Below are positions 1-10,849 of a DNA stretch of 64,000 nt, one piece after another; position 1 is the first letter of the stretch, and every line of letters starts with the position of its first letter. The stretch spans positions 63,089,279 to 63,153,278 of the forward strand of contig CM018680.1 in NCBI GenBank assembly GCA_009363875.1, in the 5' to 3' direction. Under the pieces are notes generated by a model that ran no database searches, was not told where the DNA came from, and saw only the letters and a program-made list of their open reading frames with translations. The position numbers and the translations under genes were made by a program. Source of the DNA: Mikania micrantha (taxonomy: Eukaryota; Streptophyta; Magnoliopsida; Asterales; Asteraceae).

Positions 1-424
1 TTATGTATGTTCTAAACAAGATTGAATGGTTAATTTAGTGATTGAAGGTTATTACCTACACATATTGTGTTTAATCTCTACATATAAATTTATGTTTACC
101 AACACATATGTATTTCTATCTACACATATTGAACTCAATACCTACACATATTCTAGTTTAACCTACACATAATGTTATTTTTACCAACACATACATTTAT
201 TTTTAACAACACATAATAATTAATTTTAGCTACACATATATGTGTAGGTACATCGTGATGTATACCTACACATAAGTGATGTGTGGGTAATGATCTATCT
301 CAACAGTTCTGAGGCAACACATCATGACACTTAATTTATGTGTAGGTAATTACACTTAGCAACATATAATAGACTTTTATCCACACATACTATTTGTAGC
401 TAAAGACCCAAATTTCTTGTAGTG
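1..424. mobile_element. Terminus of a CACTA (En/Spm) transposon with subterminal repeats
   Basis: The stretch ends at 413-424 with TTTCTTGTAGTG, the reverse complement of the classic CACTA terminal repeat CACTACAAGAAA. Upstream, 9-12 bp words of the type CTACACATA / CCAACACATA recur on both strands at about 45-375, which is the usual subterminal transposase-binding repeat array of this superfamily. The three bases after the end (GCA, 425-427) would be the target duplication; the other end lies outside the window, so this cannot be tested. No transposase coding is visible here. Confidence 0.85.
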
Positions 425-972
425 GCAATGTAGGTTCCTACATTATCATACATTGTATGATATAACATTAAATTAACTAAATATATGACTAATATCAGTT
501 TAATGACTTTTAAAGCAATGTCTTTGATATTAAAGTTCAGAAAGATCTAATCAGTAAACTAGAACATAAATAACTCATTAAATATAACTAAATGCAGAAT
601 CATCTCTTTACTATCAGTTTTGGGTGATATTCTGCTACATTTATATCATCAGATGAGTTTCGTACAACCTCTTTTATTTTTAATCTTTATAAACATCGGG
701 GAACTCTGCAAACAGTTTTCTAAACATATGATATGCATCACTGTTATCTGTGTGATTTCATGTGACTTTTGTGTGATTTCTTGGGATTTTGCCATTAATG
801 TCAAAAAGTCCTCATCTCTTGAACTGTATCTAGTAAACCCATGTGGGGCCGAACATGAATCATTGATAGTACTATTGGCTGACAACCCATTTGCTGGGAA
901 GATTGCATCTCCCCTTGTGTGAATGTTTGGTACCTGTTTCCATAACAACTTCTTAATGTTTGTGATAGACAT
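425..972. other. Intergenic, no recognisable gene
   Basis: AT-rich sequence. Short open frames on both strands (620-922 plus, 649-972 minus) overlap each other and have no recognisable domain. It may belong to the LTR that ends at 1417, but I cannot place that LTR's start. Confidence 0.5.
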
Positions 973-1417
973 TAAGATAATGAGGCATTAAGATATTTAC
1001 CGACGGGTAGTATCTTCGTGAAACGAAAACTGTCCGAAAGGAACTAGATACGGGTCCCATGGTTATCATGAACTGAACTTTTGAGAACATACTTATCATA
1101 TCATATTGTTTTAAATTGAACTGTCGAACTCACCAGCTTTGTGCTGACGTTTTAAACTCAACATTTTGCAGGTAGACAGTGACTCTGGTGAGAATGCACT
1201 TTTCACATTTGTAATTAAATAAACCAGATTGTGTAATAAATTTAGTTGTACTGTTAATGTAACCACGAAACCCTGTAATGTATTTACTTTAAGTTAATCT
1301 GTGTGCTTGTGATATCGGATCAAGTAAGTCACACCCCACCTCCTAGACATCACCACTATGCTTCCGCAACCTTTTCAGTGACATAATCAACAGGTGACCC
1401 GAGGTGGAGGTGTGACA
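973..1417 (+). mobile_element. 3' portion of a Ty3/gypsy-like LTR
   Basis: The stretch ends ...GAGGTGGAGGTGTGACA at 1417, a TG..CA-type terminus like the other GGTGTGACA ends in this window (14,900 and 19,084 on the minus strand). The text 'gaactcaccagctttgtgctgac' followed by 'ttttgcagg' resembles LTRs of large gypsy elements in composites. The homology between segments A1 and A2 begins directly after 1417, so this LTR marks the left boundary of the duplicated block. No internal domains are present. The assignment is an inference from memory of such LTRs. Confidence 0.4.
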
Positions 1418-2072
1418 AAGATAAATAAATATTCATACTGAGGACAAGTATGATTCAACTTGTCTTGTTACTTAAATTTCTTGAGAATAATTAAATTGGT
1501 AATTTAACATGTGTTCAATAAAATTTTTTTATCTATCCAGATATTGAAAAATATGATGTTTTATATTGTTTAGGCTATAAGTTATACTTTAATGCCTTGT
1601 GGTTACTTGCAAGCAAGTGTCGTCTTGAAGATCATGATCTTCATGAAAAGAACAATTTTGACCTTCAACTTTTACATATGTGTATTGACGACGTGGAACT
1701 TAGAAGGTTCCAAAAATGGGTATTATCACAGTGTAGCGAGAAGACAATTTTTCATGTTTAAATTGCAAATCCTAAGCTCCAACTTGGAAAAATAACATAT
1801 GATCAAATGATAAATCAGTTTTATATAAAAACTCAAAAACACTTGTTTTTTTACTGGATTTATATATTTTTTATTGAAAAATATTTAGTAAAAAATAAAA
1901 ATCTAACAACAACCACTTACTTTTAAATTTACAATGTTGCATTTTAGTAACATAGTTTTTGATAGCACATTTGGTTATTTTCTTGGCAATTGGCATACCT
2001 AGCAAAGACATGGTCATTTTTATTGTTTTTACTTTTTATCTGTTCCTACTTCCCATATCGTGTATTTTTTTA

Positions 2073-2762
2073 GGCTACCCGGTATGCCCCATGGGTGGAC
2101 GTGGGAGGGGCGTGAGAGGGCGTGGCACACCGCCCCCTAGGGGCGTGGGAGATGGGGCATGAGTCGAGCAACAGTTGTGAGGGCGTGGGTTTATGTTTTT
2201 CCGACCATTACCCATTAAAAAAAATTAAATAAAACCTATATATAAAATCATCACACATTCTCTAATATTCACATCCGAAACACGTTATACGCATGTGTGA
2301 TACAACACAACATGATAATTGAAGATAACGGTTGAGTGATATGTGAATTTTATGAAGAAGACGATCCGAATTTGTTGGAGCATGTGGAGATCAACGACGA
2401 AGAAAAACAAGCAAACCGTCGAAAGCTTCGCAACAAGGATACACATGCGAACCTCAAAGCCGATTTAATTGAACATTTATGGAAAAATCGTTTTTATTAA
2501 TTTTTTTATTAGACTGTAATTTTTTTTATTAATTTTTTATTAGTTTGTAATTTTTTTATTAATTTCTTTTATTAGTTTGTAATATTTTTTATTAATTATA
2601 TCTTAATTTAATTTAAAAAATAATGATTACGTGAAGTGAGTGGGTAATGGGGCATTTCTACCAAAATGGTGAGGTGAGTTGTTGTGCTGAGTGGTTGTGC
2701 TGAGTGCTTATGTGGCGCTTACGTGACACATAGATGAAGTGATTGGGTAACTTGGCATACCT
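2073..2762 (+). mobile_element. Deleted PIF/Harbinger element with transposase C-terminal remnant
   Basis: The left end GGCTACCCGGTATGCCCCAT (2073) and the reverse complement of the right end (GGTATGCC...TACCCAAT) pair imperfectly as terminal inverted repeats. The flanks are TTA on the left and TAA on the right, the usual TWA target of PIF/Harbinger. The interior at about 2310-2500 reads as the C-terminus of a plant ALP1/Harbinger-type DDE transposase (NMIIED..., ...LLEHVEINDEEKQ..., ...ADLIEHLWKNRF), with one in-frame stop near 2334. The catalytic core is gone. The GC-rich subterminal block (2085-2190) is typical of the other Tourist-like elements in this window. Confidence 0.65.
2310..2500 (+). 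pseudogene. Harbinger transposase C-terminal fragment
   Basis: About 63 codons ending at TAA 2498-2500 resemble the tail of PIF/Harbinger nuclease-transposases: an 'MIIED' segment after the last catalytic acidic residue, an acidic stretch, and a terminal 'ADLIEHLW' motif. An in-frame TGA follows the MIIEDNG segment near 2334. There is no start codon and no DDE core, so it is a relic inside the element at 2073-2762. Confidence 0.6.
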
Positions 2763-2914
2763 AATAGTCTTATCTGTTTGTCGTATTTTGGCGCACAATT
2801 TCTTATTCATACAATTTGATCCTTTTATTTTCTTTTAGTTGTCACCCATTTTTTTCTTTTTATTTTTAATTTTTAGTTTCAGAATAAATTGTTTTCTTTT
2901 GTAACTTTTACAAT

Positions 2915-3121
2915 CACGGGAGGCCCTGGGGAGGGGCAAACCCGACCTCTGTTAAGGGCCCATTATTTTCAAGGGCACAAAACTCTTAAAAATCTTTTTT
3001 GTATTATATATATTTATCTATATTTAAAATGTAAATCCGAAAAAAATACAAATTTATAATTTGACAGGGACCTTTTTTCTCTACTCGTCTGAGGACACTT
3101 GAATTCTCAGGATCGTCACTA
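2915..3121. mobile_element. Small hAT-like non-autonomous element
   Basis: It is flanked by an 8-bp direct repeat TTTACAAT (2907-2914 and 3122-3129), and the paralogous copy at about 51,440 has the uninterrupted TTTTACAATG site. The right end reads inward as TAGTGACGATCCTGAG, similar to hAT termini of the CAGTGRCGGATCC type. The interior has a 'gggcacaaaa' block also seen near 42,630. No coding capacity. Confidence 0.7.
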
Positions 3122-3360
3122 TTTACAATGCTGGTTTATAACTTTAATATAGTTATTTATATAAAAAAGACAAAAACGATCGATTAAAATTAAAAGTTAG
3201 AAGTCTAACAAAAAATGACACATATTTAGTATTATTATTATTTATTATTATAAAAATTATACAACTTTTCAAAATTTGCTTTGGTATTTCTTAATGCACA
3301 TTTTAAAATAACGCAACTTTTTTGGAACTTCCACAATATGTCATCGCAAGTGCTCCTTTT

Positions 3361-3605
3361 TGTTGGTCAATTATTGACACCACCACCAACCATCATAACA
3401 GCCACCGCCAACCACCACTTAACACCGTTGACAGTTATTGGAAGTTATGGCGGTTATATTAACACCGTTAGTAGTTACCGTTAGTTAGTTAATATTGTTA
3501 TGTATAAATACCCATGTAATGTAACATTTGTATGTTGTTCACGATATATACAATTTCATATATTCTCTGTTCTTGTTCGATCCTATACAACAAACGCACA
3601 CATCA
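3361..3605 (+). repeat. 5' LTR of the copia element
   Basis: 245 bp, TG...CA termini. It contains a TATA-like 'gtataaata' near 3500, which is the probable promoter, with transcript start downstream. Identical to the 3' LTR except for one base. Confidence 0.95.
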
Positions 3606-4462
3606 ATTGGCATCAGAGCCGACAACAAGAACACAACAACATCAGACTCGATTAATCCCAAAGGACCGTGGATTATCAGAACCAAAATCGCAAGGATTTC
3701 TTCGGCGAAGGACTGTCGAACAAATCATAATCAAAAGGAAACAAAATCAATTCATTCCCGAAGGACTGTGGAATCAAAACATCAACAGAAAAGAGAAAGG
3801 GGCGAAGGACTGCCGTAAACAAACAAAGAAACTCAATCGAAAATCAAGAAATCCACAAAGGACCGTTGGATTATCTTAATCAAAAACTTCAAAGAAACAA
3901 ATCATAAATCTTGAAGGACTAAGACTCGTATACTAACCTTGAAGGACGAAGGTTCGAACGGGATCTTTTGATACTCGATCGAAGACAAAAAGGAACCACG
4001 AAATCATCACGATACACCAAAAGTTGGAAACGAGGGACTGTACACATATCACTTTGATCGGAGATAAGCCGGAATTGGAAGCGACCACCGTGGATTTGAC
4101 AAAAAGCATCGAAGGGAAGGTTTTCTTTGAAAAACCCTAAATCCTCTTTTCCCTTTACAGACAACCGGACAAACAAAAAAAAAGAAGAAAGGGTCTTTAT
4201 TTTTTCTGTTTTGGACGTATACATATTTTAAAATAAAAGGAAATCAAGAAAAAGTCAAAAAGTCTGTAATCTAAACACTGCCATTAAAAACAAAAAAAAA
4301 AGGAGGGTAAAAGAAACTTTATATTGATTTCGTACAACAGTGTTTAGATTCTTTCAAGACTTTATTTTTATTTTTGATTTTACTTGTTTAAATAAAAACA
4401 TATTTGAAGTTTAGTAAAATTAAATTTTAAATCTCATAATTAAGATTATAAAAGTTGTTTCA
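3606..4462 (+). promoter_or_regulatory. Copia leader: primer binding site and repeated 'GAAGGACTG' words
   Basis: The primer binding site TGGCATCAGAGC (3608-3619) lies two bases after the LTR. The 857-bp untranslated leader then contains about eight imperfect copies of (C/A/T)GAAGGAC(T)G or AAAGGACCG, spaced 25-80 bp apart (from about 3660 to 3950), followed by A- and T-rich tracts up to the gag start. The reading frames across it are not domain-bearing and are taken as non-coding. Confidence 0.7.
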
Positions 4463-6454
4463 ATGGGAGACGAAAACAGTAACAAATCTGGTTCAGATAA
4501 TAAAATAATTACATACAAAGGAGGATCTTTGTCAAACTTTAATTGTCCAATCTTAAACTCCTCAAATTACGCGGTATGGTCAATTCGGATGAAAATAATT
4601 CTTGAAGCAAACGGGTTATGGGAACAAATTGCACCCACTCAAGAAACACAACCCGACACAAAGAAAGATAAAACCACTATTGCATATTTGTTTCAAGCAA
4701 TTCCTGAAAATTTGATATTACAAGTATCAAAATTCAATACGGCAAAACAAATATGGGATGCATTAAAAACACGATTCGTGGGAGTAGACCGGGTTCAAAA
4801 GGCAAAAATTCAAAGTCTACGATCAGAATTCGAATTGATAAAAATGAATAACAACGAGACTATTGATGAATTCGTGGGAAGAATGAATACTATTGCATCA
4901 AAGGCAAACAATCTTGGTACAATATTTGATGATGCAACCTTGGTTCGTAAATTGTTAAACTCAGTTCCTGAACGGTTCTTACAAATAGTTGCATCAATAG
5001 AACTATATTCAGATTTAGATACCATATCATTTGATGAAGTAATTGGAAGACTTAAAACCTATGAAGAACGAATTCATCCAAGGGAAGACAAACAAACAGA
5101 TCAATCCAACAAATTATTATTTACTCGTCACGAAGGAAGGTTTGGACGTGGAAATAATTTCAGACAAAATTTTAATAAAGGAAAGTTTCATCAAGGAAAT
5201 GCAAGAGGAAAAGGAAGAGGAAGGCCAAATTATCAACCAAGAGGAGAAGGACATACCTCTTTTGATCCTAAAAGGAACCAAAATAATTACAACAAATACA
5301 ATAGAAATCAAAAGGATCAGAAAAGAAGTTGGCAACCGAAAGGAAGTGTAAAATGTTTTCGATGTGATCGACTTGGTCATTTTGCATCAGAATGCACAAA
5401 ACAAAAACAAACACAAGAAGAATCTCATCTTGTGCAAGAACCAGAAGAACCAACACTTTTAATGGCAACACGTGAACAAGAGGAAATAGTTCACATTAAT
5501 GAAGAAAAAATAATTCCAAAGTTATATTTGTCAAAAACGAAACCTAAAGGAACATGGTTTCTTGACAACGGTGCAAGCAATCATATGACAGGAGAATTAT
5601 CATACTTCACAAAGATAAATGAGAATGTTGCAGGCAAAGTTAAATTTGGTGATGAATCTTGTGTAGAAATTAAAGGAAAAGGATCCATTTTACTACAATG
5701 TAAAAATGGAGAACAAAGACTAATTGATGAAGTATACTATATTCCAAATCTAAGAAGCAACATTATTAGTCTTGGACAAATGACTGAAACTGGAAGTCAC
5801 ATAATAATGAAAAATGAACATCTCTGGATTAGAGATTCAAATGGGAAATTATTATTGAAGGTTCCACGTACAAGAAACAGGCTATACAAGATAGAACTAG
5901 CAATTGGATCTCCAGCATGTCTTCTTACACAAATTGAAGATAAAGATTGGTTATGGCATGCTCGGTTAGGCCATTTAAACTTTAACTCTTTAAAACTTCT
6001 TACATCAAAGGAAATGGCACGTGGAATTCCAAAAATTTCACATCCACCACAACTATGTGATGCATGTCTTATTGGAAAACAAAGTAGAGAAGCATTTCCA
6101 TCACAAACTACATACAGAGCAACACGACCATTAGAATTAGTCCATGCAGATTTATGTGGGCCAATATCACCTACAACAAAATCCGGAAATCGTTATTTCT
6201 TTCTTTTGGTTGATGATTACTCTCGATATATGTGGATATACATGCTAAAAACAAAAGATCAAGTATATGAAATTTTTAAAAGATTCAAGAAGGAAGCCGA
6301 ATCAGAAACGGGAGAAAAGATAAAACAATTAAGAACAGATCGTGGAGGAGAATTCACTTCAAAAGAATTAACAAGTTTTTGTGAAAAAGAAGGAATTCTA
6401 AGACAACTCACAGCACCATATTCCCCACAACAAAACGGAGTTGTAGAAAGATGA
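4463..6454 (+). CDS. Copia gag-protease-integrase part of the polyprotein, ends at a premature TGA
   Basis: 663 codons. The Gag region is at about residues 1-290 (the NCPILNSSNYAVW-type start is typical of copia UBN2-like Gag). A CCHC zinc knuckle has C298, C301, H306 and C311. The aspartic protease motif at D368 reads DNGAS, where most copia elements have DSGAS. A GAG-pre-integrase LWHARLGHL segment precedes the integrase core with D563, D626 and E662; the last two are separated by 35 residues, as the D,D35E rule expects. The frame then meets a single TGA at 6452-6454, two codons after the catalytic Glu, and continues in the same frame. The start is the first ATG after the leader. The stop could be a real inactivating mutation or a base error. 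Copia polyproteins are normally one ORF, so this copy is probably dependent on others. Confidence 0.93.
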   Translation: MGDENSNKSGSDNKIITYKGGSLSNFNCPILNSSNYAVWSIRMKIILEANGLWEQIAPTQETQPDTKKDKTTIAYLFQAIPENLILQVSKFNTAKQIWDALKTRFVGVDRVQKAKIQSLRSEFELIKMNNNETIDEFVGRMNTIASKANNLGTIFDDATLVRKLLNSVPERFLQIVASIELYSDLDTISFDEVIGRLKTYEERIHPREDKQTDQSNKLLFTRHEGRFGRGNNFRQNFNKGKFHQGNARGKGRGRPNYQPRGEGHTSFDPKRNQNNYNKYNRNQKDQKRSWQPKGSVKCFRCDRLGHFASECTKQKQTQEESHLVQEPEEPTLLMATREQEEIVHINEEKIIPKLYLSKTKPKGTWFLDNGASNHMTGELSYFTKINENVAGKVKFGDESCVEIKGKGSILLQCKNGEQRLIDEVYYIPNLRSNIISLGQMTETGSHIIMKNEHLWIRDSNGKLLLKVPRTRNRLYKIELAIGSPACLLTQIEDKDWLWHARLGHLNFNSLKLLTSKEMARGIPKISHPPQLCDACLIGKQSREAFPSQTTYRATRPLELVHADLCGPISPTTKSGNRYFFLLVDDYSRYMWIYMLKTKDQVYEIFKRFKKEAESETGEKIKQLRTDRGGEFTSKELTSFCEKEGILRQLTAPYSPQQNGVVER

Positions 6455-8668
6455 AATAGATCAATTTTAAGTGTTACAAGAAGTATGCTCAAAGCCATGA
6501 AAATGCCACAGGATTTTTGGGCTGAAGGAACTCGACATGCAGTTTATTTATTAAACCGTGTACCCACCAAAGCATTAAAGGATACAACACCTTATCAAGC
6601 ATTAAAAGGAACAACACCAAACATTGAACATCTAAAGGTTTTTGGATGTACTGCTTTTATGAAGGTACCATCTGTTCACTTGAAGAAATTGGATGATAGA
6701 ACTTTAAAGACAATCTATTTAGGCACAGAACCTGGATCCAAAGCATATCGTCTTTATGATCCAATAAAAGATCAAATCCATGTCAGTAGAGATGTTAAAT
6801 TTAATGAAAGTTTATCATGGGAATGGATAAATGATCAATCAGAAATTAATAGCAAAGATCAAGTTTGGACAGACTTCATTATAGAAAATTATTTGGAAGA
6901 AACACATTCGTTTCAACCTAATAATCAAGTAGAATCACCAAGACAAGAAGACGAATCCAATCAAAGTAATCAAGAAAATCAAGATTTTACTAATACAACA
7001 CTTGAAGAACCTATAGAGACTCCAGATATTGATCATATACCTGTTAAAGGATTTCATACTTTAAATAGTATCTATGATCGAACAATTGAGATTCAACCAA
7101 ACTATAGCCAAGAAGATTTATTGTTGACCTATGATGAAGAACCATCTAATGCAAAGGAAGCATTAACTGATCTCAATTGGGAAAAGGCAATGAAAGAAGA
7201 AATCAACTCAATTGAGAAAAACAAGACTTGGGTTCTAACTGAATTACCATTAGGACAAAAACCTATCGGACTAAAATGGGTTTTCAAGATTAAAAGAGAC
7301 GAGAAGGGAAAGATATCCAAATACAAAGCAAGATTAGTAGCAAAGGGTTACATTCAACAACATGGCATTGATTTTGATGAAGTATTCGCACCTGTTGCAA
7401 GAATGGAAACTATAAGATTAATATTAGCACTTGCAGCAAAAGAAAAATGGGAAGTACATCATCTTGATGTTAAATCAACTTTTCTAAATGGTGAATTAAA
7501 AGAAGAAGTATACGTAACTCAACCAGAAGGATTTATAAAGAAAGGATCTGAAAACAAAGTCTATAAACTATCAAAGACACTTTATGGGTTACGACAAGCA
7601 CCAAGAGCATGGAATGTGAAACTTGACAAGACATTGAAGAAACTAGAATTTACAAAATGTCCACAAGAACAAGCAATCTACAGAAATAAAAAGACCAATC
7701 TAATTATTGGAGTTTATGTGGATGATTTACTAGTAACGGGAAAGAACAAGAAAGACATCATAAATTTCAAAAGAGAAATGAAAAATCAGTTTGACATGAG
7801 TGACTTGGGTTTATTAACTTATTATTTGGGAATTGAAGTTACTCAAGACGCAAAAGGTATAGCAATTAATCAAAGAAACTATGCAAAGAAGATATTACAA
7901 CAAGTAAATATGAAGGATTGCAATTCAACAAAACACCCAATAGAACCTGGAATAAAGATAGCAAAATTTGAGAAAAGTGAATCAACAAATGAAACAGAAT
8001 ATAGAAGGATAATTGGAAGTCTTCGCTATCTTACTCATACAAGACCAGATATCAATTTTGCTGTTGGAATACTTAGTAGATATATGACTACACCAAAGAA
8101 GGAACATATGCAAACAACAAAACATCTACTTCGATATATCCAAGGAACACTAAACTATGGAATTCAATACAAAGAAAATGGAAGTAAACAACTTATTGGA
8201 TACAGTGATAGCAGTTACGGAACTGACCCTGATGATGGAAAAGGCACAACTGGAATAGTATTTTACTTTAATGATGCACCAATATCATGGGCAAGTCACA
8301 AGCAAGCAACAGTCACACTTTCATCATGTGAATCAGAGTTTATAGCCGCAACTTCAGCAGCATGTCAAGGATTATGGTTAAGAAGTTTACTAAGTGAATT
8401 AACAGGATGGAAGCAAGATAAGATCATATTATATGTGGATAACAAATCTGCTATATTACTTATGAAGAATCCAGTCTTTCACGGAAGAAGCAAACACATT
8501 GACACTCGATATCACTTCATACGAGAATGCGTGGAAGAAGGAAAGATCATCATAGAACACATCAGTGGAAACCTACAAAAGGCAGATATACTAACTAAAG
8601 CTTTACCAAGAATGAAGTTCAATGAAATGCGAAATCTATTAGGAGTTGAAGACCTTGGAGCAACTTAA
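6455..8668 (+). CDS. Copia integrase C-terminal region, reverse transcriptase and RNase H
   Basis: This is the same frame as 4463-6454, continuing after the TGA; the first internal Met is at 6485. The integrase C-terminal segment (PQDFWAEG, AVYLLNRVPTKAL) is followed by an acidic linker. The reverse transcriptase begins near 7130 (W.F.IKRDEKGKI.KYKARLVAKG), continues through the LDVKSTFLNGEL motif (usually LDVKSAFLNG) and reaches the catalytic YVDDL at about 7715-7730. RNase H near 8200-8560 shows the D of YSDSSYG, the E of SSCESEF and the D of YVDNKSA. The protein ends in the copia-typical ADILTKALPR segment, 26 bases before the 3' LTR. No other stop or frameshift is visible. Confidence 0.93.
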   Translation, partial: NRSILSVTRSMLKAMKMPQDFWAEGTRHAVYLLNRVPTKALKDTTPYQALKGTTPNIEHLKVFGCTAFMKVPSVHLKKLDDRTLKTIYLGTEPGSKAYRLYDPIKDQIHVSRDVKFNESLSWEWINDQSEINSKDQVWTDFIIENYLEETHSFQPNNQVESPRQEDESNQSNQENQDFTNTTLEEPIETPDIDHIPVKGFHTLNSIYDRTIEIQPNYSQEDLLLTYDEEPSNAKEALTDLNWEKAMKEEINSIEKNKTWVLTELPLGQKPIGLKWVFKIKRDEKGKISKYKARLVAKGYIQQHGIDFDEVFAPVARMETIRLILALAAKEKWEVHHLDVKSTFLNGELKEEVYVTQPEGFIKKGSENKVYKLSKTLYGLRQAPRAWNVKLDKTLKKLEFTKCPQEQAIYRNKKTNLIIGVYVDDLLVTGKNKKDIINFKREMKNQFDMSDLGLLTYYLGIEVTQDAKGIAINQRNYAKKILQQVNMKDCNSTKHPIEPGIKIAKFEKSESTNETEYRRIIGSLRYLTHTRPDINFAVGILSRYMTTPKKEHMQTTKHLLRYIQGTLNYGIQYKENGSKQLIGYSDSSYGTDPDDGKGTTGIVFYFNDAPISWASHKQATVTLSSCESEFIAATSAACQGLWLRSLLSELTGWKQDKIILYVDNKSAILLMKNPVFHGRSKHIDTRYHFIRECVEEGKIIIEHISGNLQKADILTKALPRMKFNEMRNLLGVEDLGAT

Positions 8669-8693
8669 AGCAAGTCAAAATTGAGGAGGAGAT

Positions 8694-8938
8694 TGTTGGT
8701 CAATTATTGACGCCACCACCAACCATCATAACAGCCACCGCCAACCACCACTTAACACCGTTGACAGTTATTGGAAGTTATGGCGGTTATATTAACACCG
8801 TTAGTAGTTACCGTTAGTTAGTTAATATTGTTATGTATAAATACCCATGTAATGTAACATTTGTATGTTGTTCACGATATATACAATTTCATATATTCTC
8901 TGTTCTTGTTCGATCCTATACAACAAACGCACACATCA
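8694..8938 (+). repeat. 3' LTR of the copia element
   Basis: 245 bp, one visible difference from the 5' LTR. It is followed by the target duplication CTTTT at 8939-8943, then a C-homopolymer and (CCA)n tract at 8959-8992 that belongs to the target sequence in A1. Confidence 0.95.
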
Positions 8939-9117
8939 CTTTTATCTATAGAAAATTAACCCCCCCCCCCCCCACCACCACCACCACCAATAGGCATTTT
9001 AAGTTTTTTTGGTATTTTTGAACCTTTTTAATAATAAGTTTTTAAAAAGGAATTCATTCCATTAAGAAAGCATAAACGATGCTATTAAATATATTTTTTT
9101 ATAAGAGAACTTGTATG

Positions 9118-9599
9118 CAATGTTATAAAAATCAGCCTAGGCGGCCGCCTAGGCGCTAGGTGGTCATCTACTGTCTAATTTTTGGCCTAGGAGCTAGGCG
9201 GCCTAGGCGGACCGATCAGATTTTTAATTTTTTTTCATTTTTTGACTTTTTTTGACTTTTTTATGGTAAAAATTGACCAATTTCATGATTATATAGACAT
9301 TTCTCAACCAAAAATCTTTAATATGTCTCTGAAACATCGAATCCAGACAGTTAACATCGAAATTTATATCTAAACATTAAACTCAGTGTTTAAGTTTGCT
9401 TTTTAAAATACTTTTTTTAGTACATTAAGTATATTTTTTAAAATTATTTGAAGTATTATATTAAATTATTGATATTGATATGTGTATATAATATATATTT
9501 GTAAAATTACATATAAAAATTCCAATCCGTCTAGCGCCGATTAATCCCTAGGCGGTACCTCGATGTCCGACTAGCGCCTAACGATTTCTACAACAATGA
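9118..9599. mobile_element. 482-bp TIR element rich in CCTAGGCG words
   Basis: The termini CAATGTTATAAAAATC and, inverted, CATTGTTGTAGAAATC form an imperfect inverted repeat. The flanks YTTGTATG (9110-9117, 9600-9607) form an 8-bp duplication with one mismatch, and copy A2 near 52,525 has the undisrupted TTTGTATGTCG site. The subterminal regions carry repeated palindromic CCTAGGCG/CGCCTAGG and CTAGCGCC words. This is compatible with a hAT-type non-autonomous element. No ORF. Confidence 0.75.
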
Positions 9600-10589
9600 G
9601 TTGTATGTCGTTGCAACGTGTTTATTCTTTTCGAAGTAAATGTTATTCGAAGCACAAATGAAGAGTTCATCATGTTACTTAATGATTTTATTTTTCTATA
9701 AAATACATCGTTTATGCTTCTCATTTATAAAATTCTGGAACTTTTTTTTACCATTTCTCACATAAATTTAATTCTAACCTGCCAATCAGTCGTTTAAATT
9801 TTCTCACATTTTAACCATTAACGAAACAAGCTAAGTTACATTCGGTAGTTAAAGAAAGGTTGTTTGAGCACACTAAATACATATCTTTTCTATTAAATAT
9901 CGAAATTAGGTATTAATTTTATTATTTCTCTCTTTATAAATTTAAAATATAGTTCCTAATATATTTGAAGGATTTAAAAAATTATAAAATGTGTATTTTT
10001 TATAAAATATGTTTTTTAAAATAACAAACTTTTTTAAAAGTACAAAATATTTGAAACTTTTAAAAAACAACAGTTTACAAACTTTTAAAAAAATCAAAAA
10101 GAAAATATTATTAATAACTAAAGTTTCAAAAATAACAAAAAAATTTTTTAAAATTTTTTAGAAAACAAAATGTTTCAACAACAAACATTTTAAAAATCGA
10201 CAGTTTAAAAAAATGATATTTTATTCAAATAACTTATATTTCTTACTTGTAAATAATTTTAAATATATTTTTTTGAAGTATTATCTTTTTATAATTTACA
10301 AATACTTATTATTAACTACTTAATATTTTTTTCATCAACTCACGTTTACTAGGGTATTTTTTTTTAACGGAATAAAAAAAAACCCTATTAACACATGAGT
10401 TAATAAACCTAATGGCACATGTTGCTAGGGTATTAATCTAGTGGCTTTATAAACCCATCGTATCCCAATGGAGAATGGGCAATTAAGTGATAAAATCATG
10501 ACATCATATCCCTTTGAAATATAATCAAAGGGTCCATAAAAAATACTAATTGATTATAACATATATCTGATTATTAAAACAATGATATA

Positions 10590-10848
10590 CCAATGAGACA
10601 TTGTCTCAATGGTACCCATGATTCTTTCAAATTAGAGGTCTTGGGTTCAAAACCCTCTCACAAGAAATAGGGGTTTGAGGGCGTCCGGGGGTTTTCACAG
10701 TAGGGTTTCCTCCTAGGGTGGTTGACTGGTTGTTGTGGCTCATGGGAGGTATATTGGGAGGTACATGTAACTAGACCTTGTTGACATGGTCTGGAAACAG
10801 TGGGTTCACACGACTGAGACATTCGTCGTTCAAAATTTTTTTTTTTTA
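10590..10848 (+). mobile_element. tRNA-derived SINE (family 1)
   Basis: The left part has an internal pol III B-box-like GGGTTCAAAACC (about 10,632). The body includes 'gggtttcctcctagggtggttg' and 'actagacctt..tgacatggtctggaaacagtg', and the element ends GTTCAAAA plus a T-rich tail. It is flanked by AATGATATA (10,581-10,589 and 10,849-10,857). Related copies lie at 33,223-33,461 (plus) and 52,146-52,378 (minus). Copy A2 has the uninterrupted site near 54,985. Confidence 0.8.
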
Positions 10849-10849
10849 A

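Larger units (their letters stand above)
3361..8938 (+). mobile_element. Nearly intact Ty1/copia LTR retrotransposon, 5,578 bp
   Basis: Two 245-bp LTRs (3361-3605, 8694-8938) start TGTTGG and end CATCA, and differ at one position that I can see (A versus G, 18 bases in). The target duplication is CTTTT (3356-3360 and 8939-8943). The primer site TGGCATCAGAGC at 3608-3619 resembles the initiator-Met tRNA primer site. A purine-rich tract GAGGAGGAGA precedes the 3' LTR. The domain order gag-protease-integrase-RT-RNase H is Ty1/copia. The coding region is continuous except for one in-frame TGA at 6452-6454. LTR identity implies a very young insertion, and the paralogous empty site near 52,135 supports this. 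Confidence 0.97.

Noticed and set aside
1..375. Possible regularly spaced repeat array of a new kind
   Set aside because: Explained as CACTA subterminal repeats because it ends exactly at a CACTACAAGAAA terminus.
649..972. 107-codon minus-strand open frame
   Set aside because: Overlaps another open frame on the plus strand; no domain, signal or repeat copy supports either.
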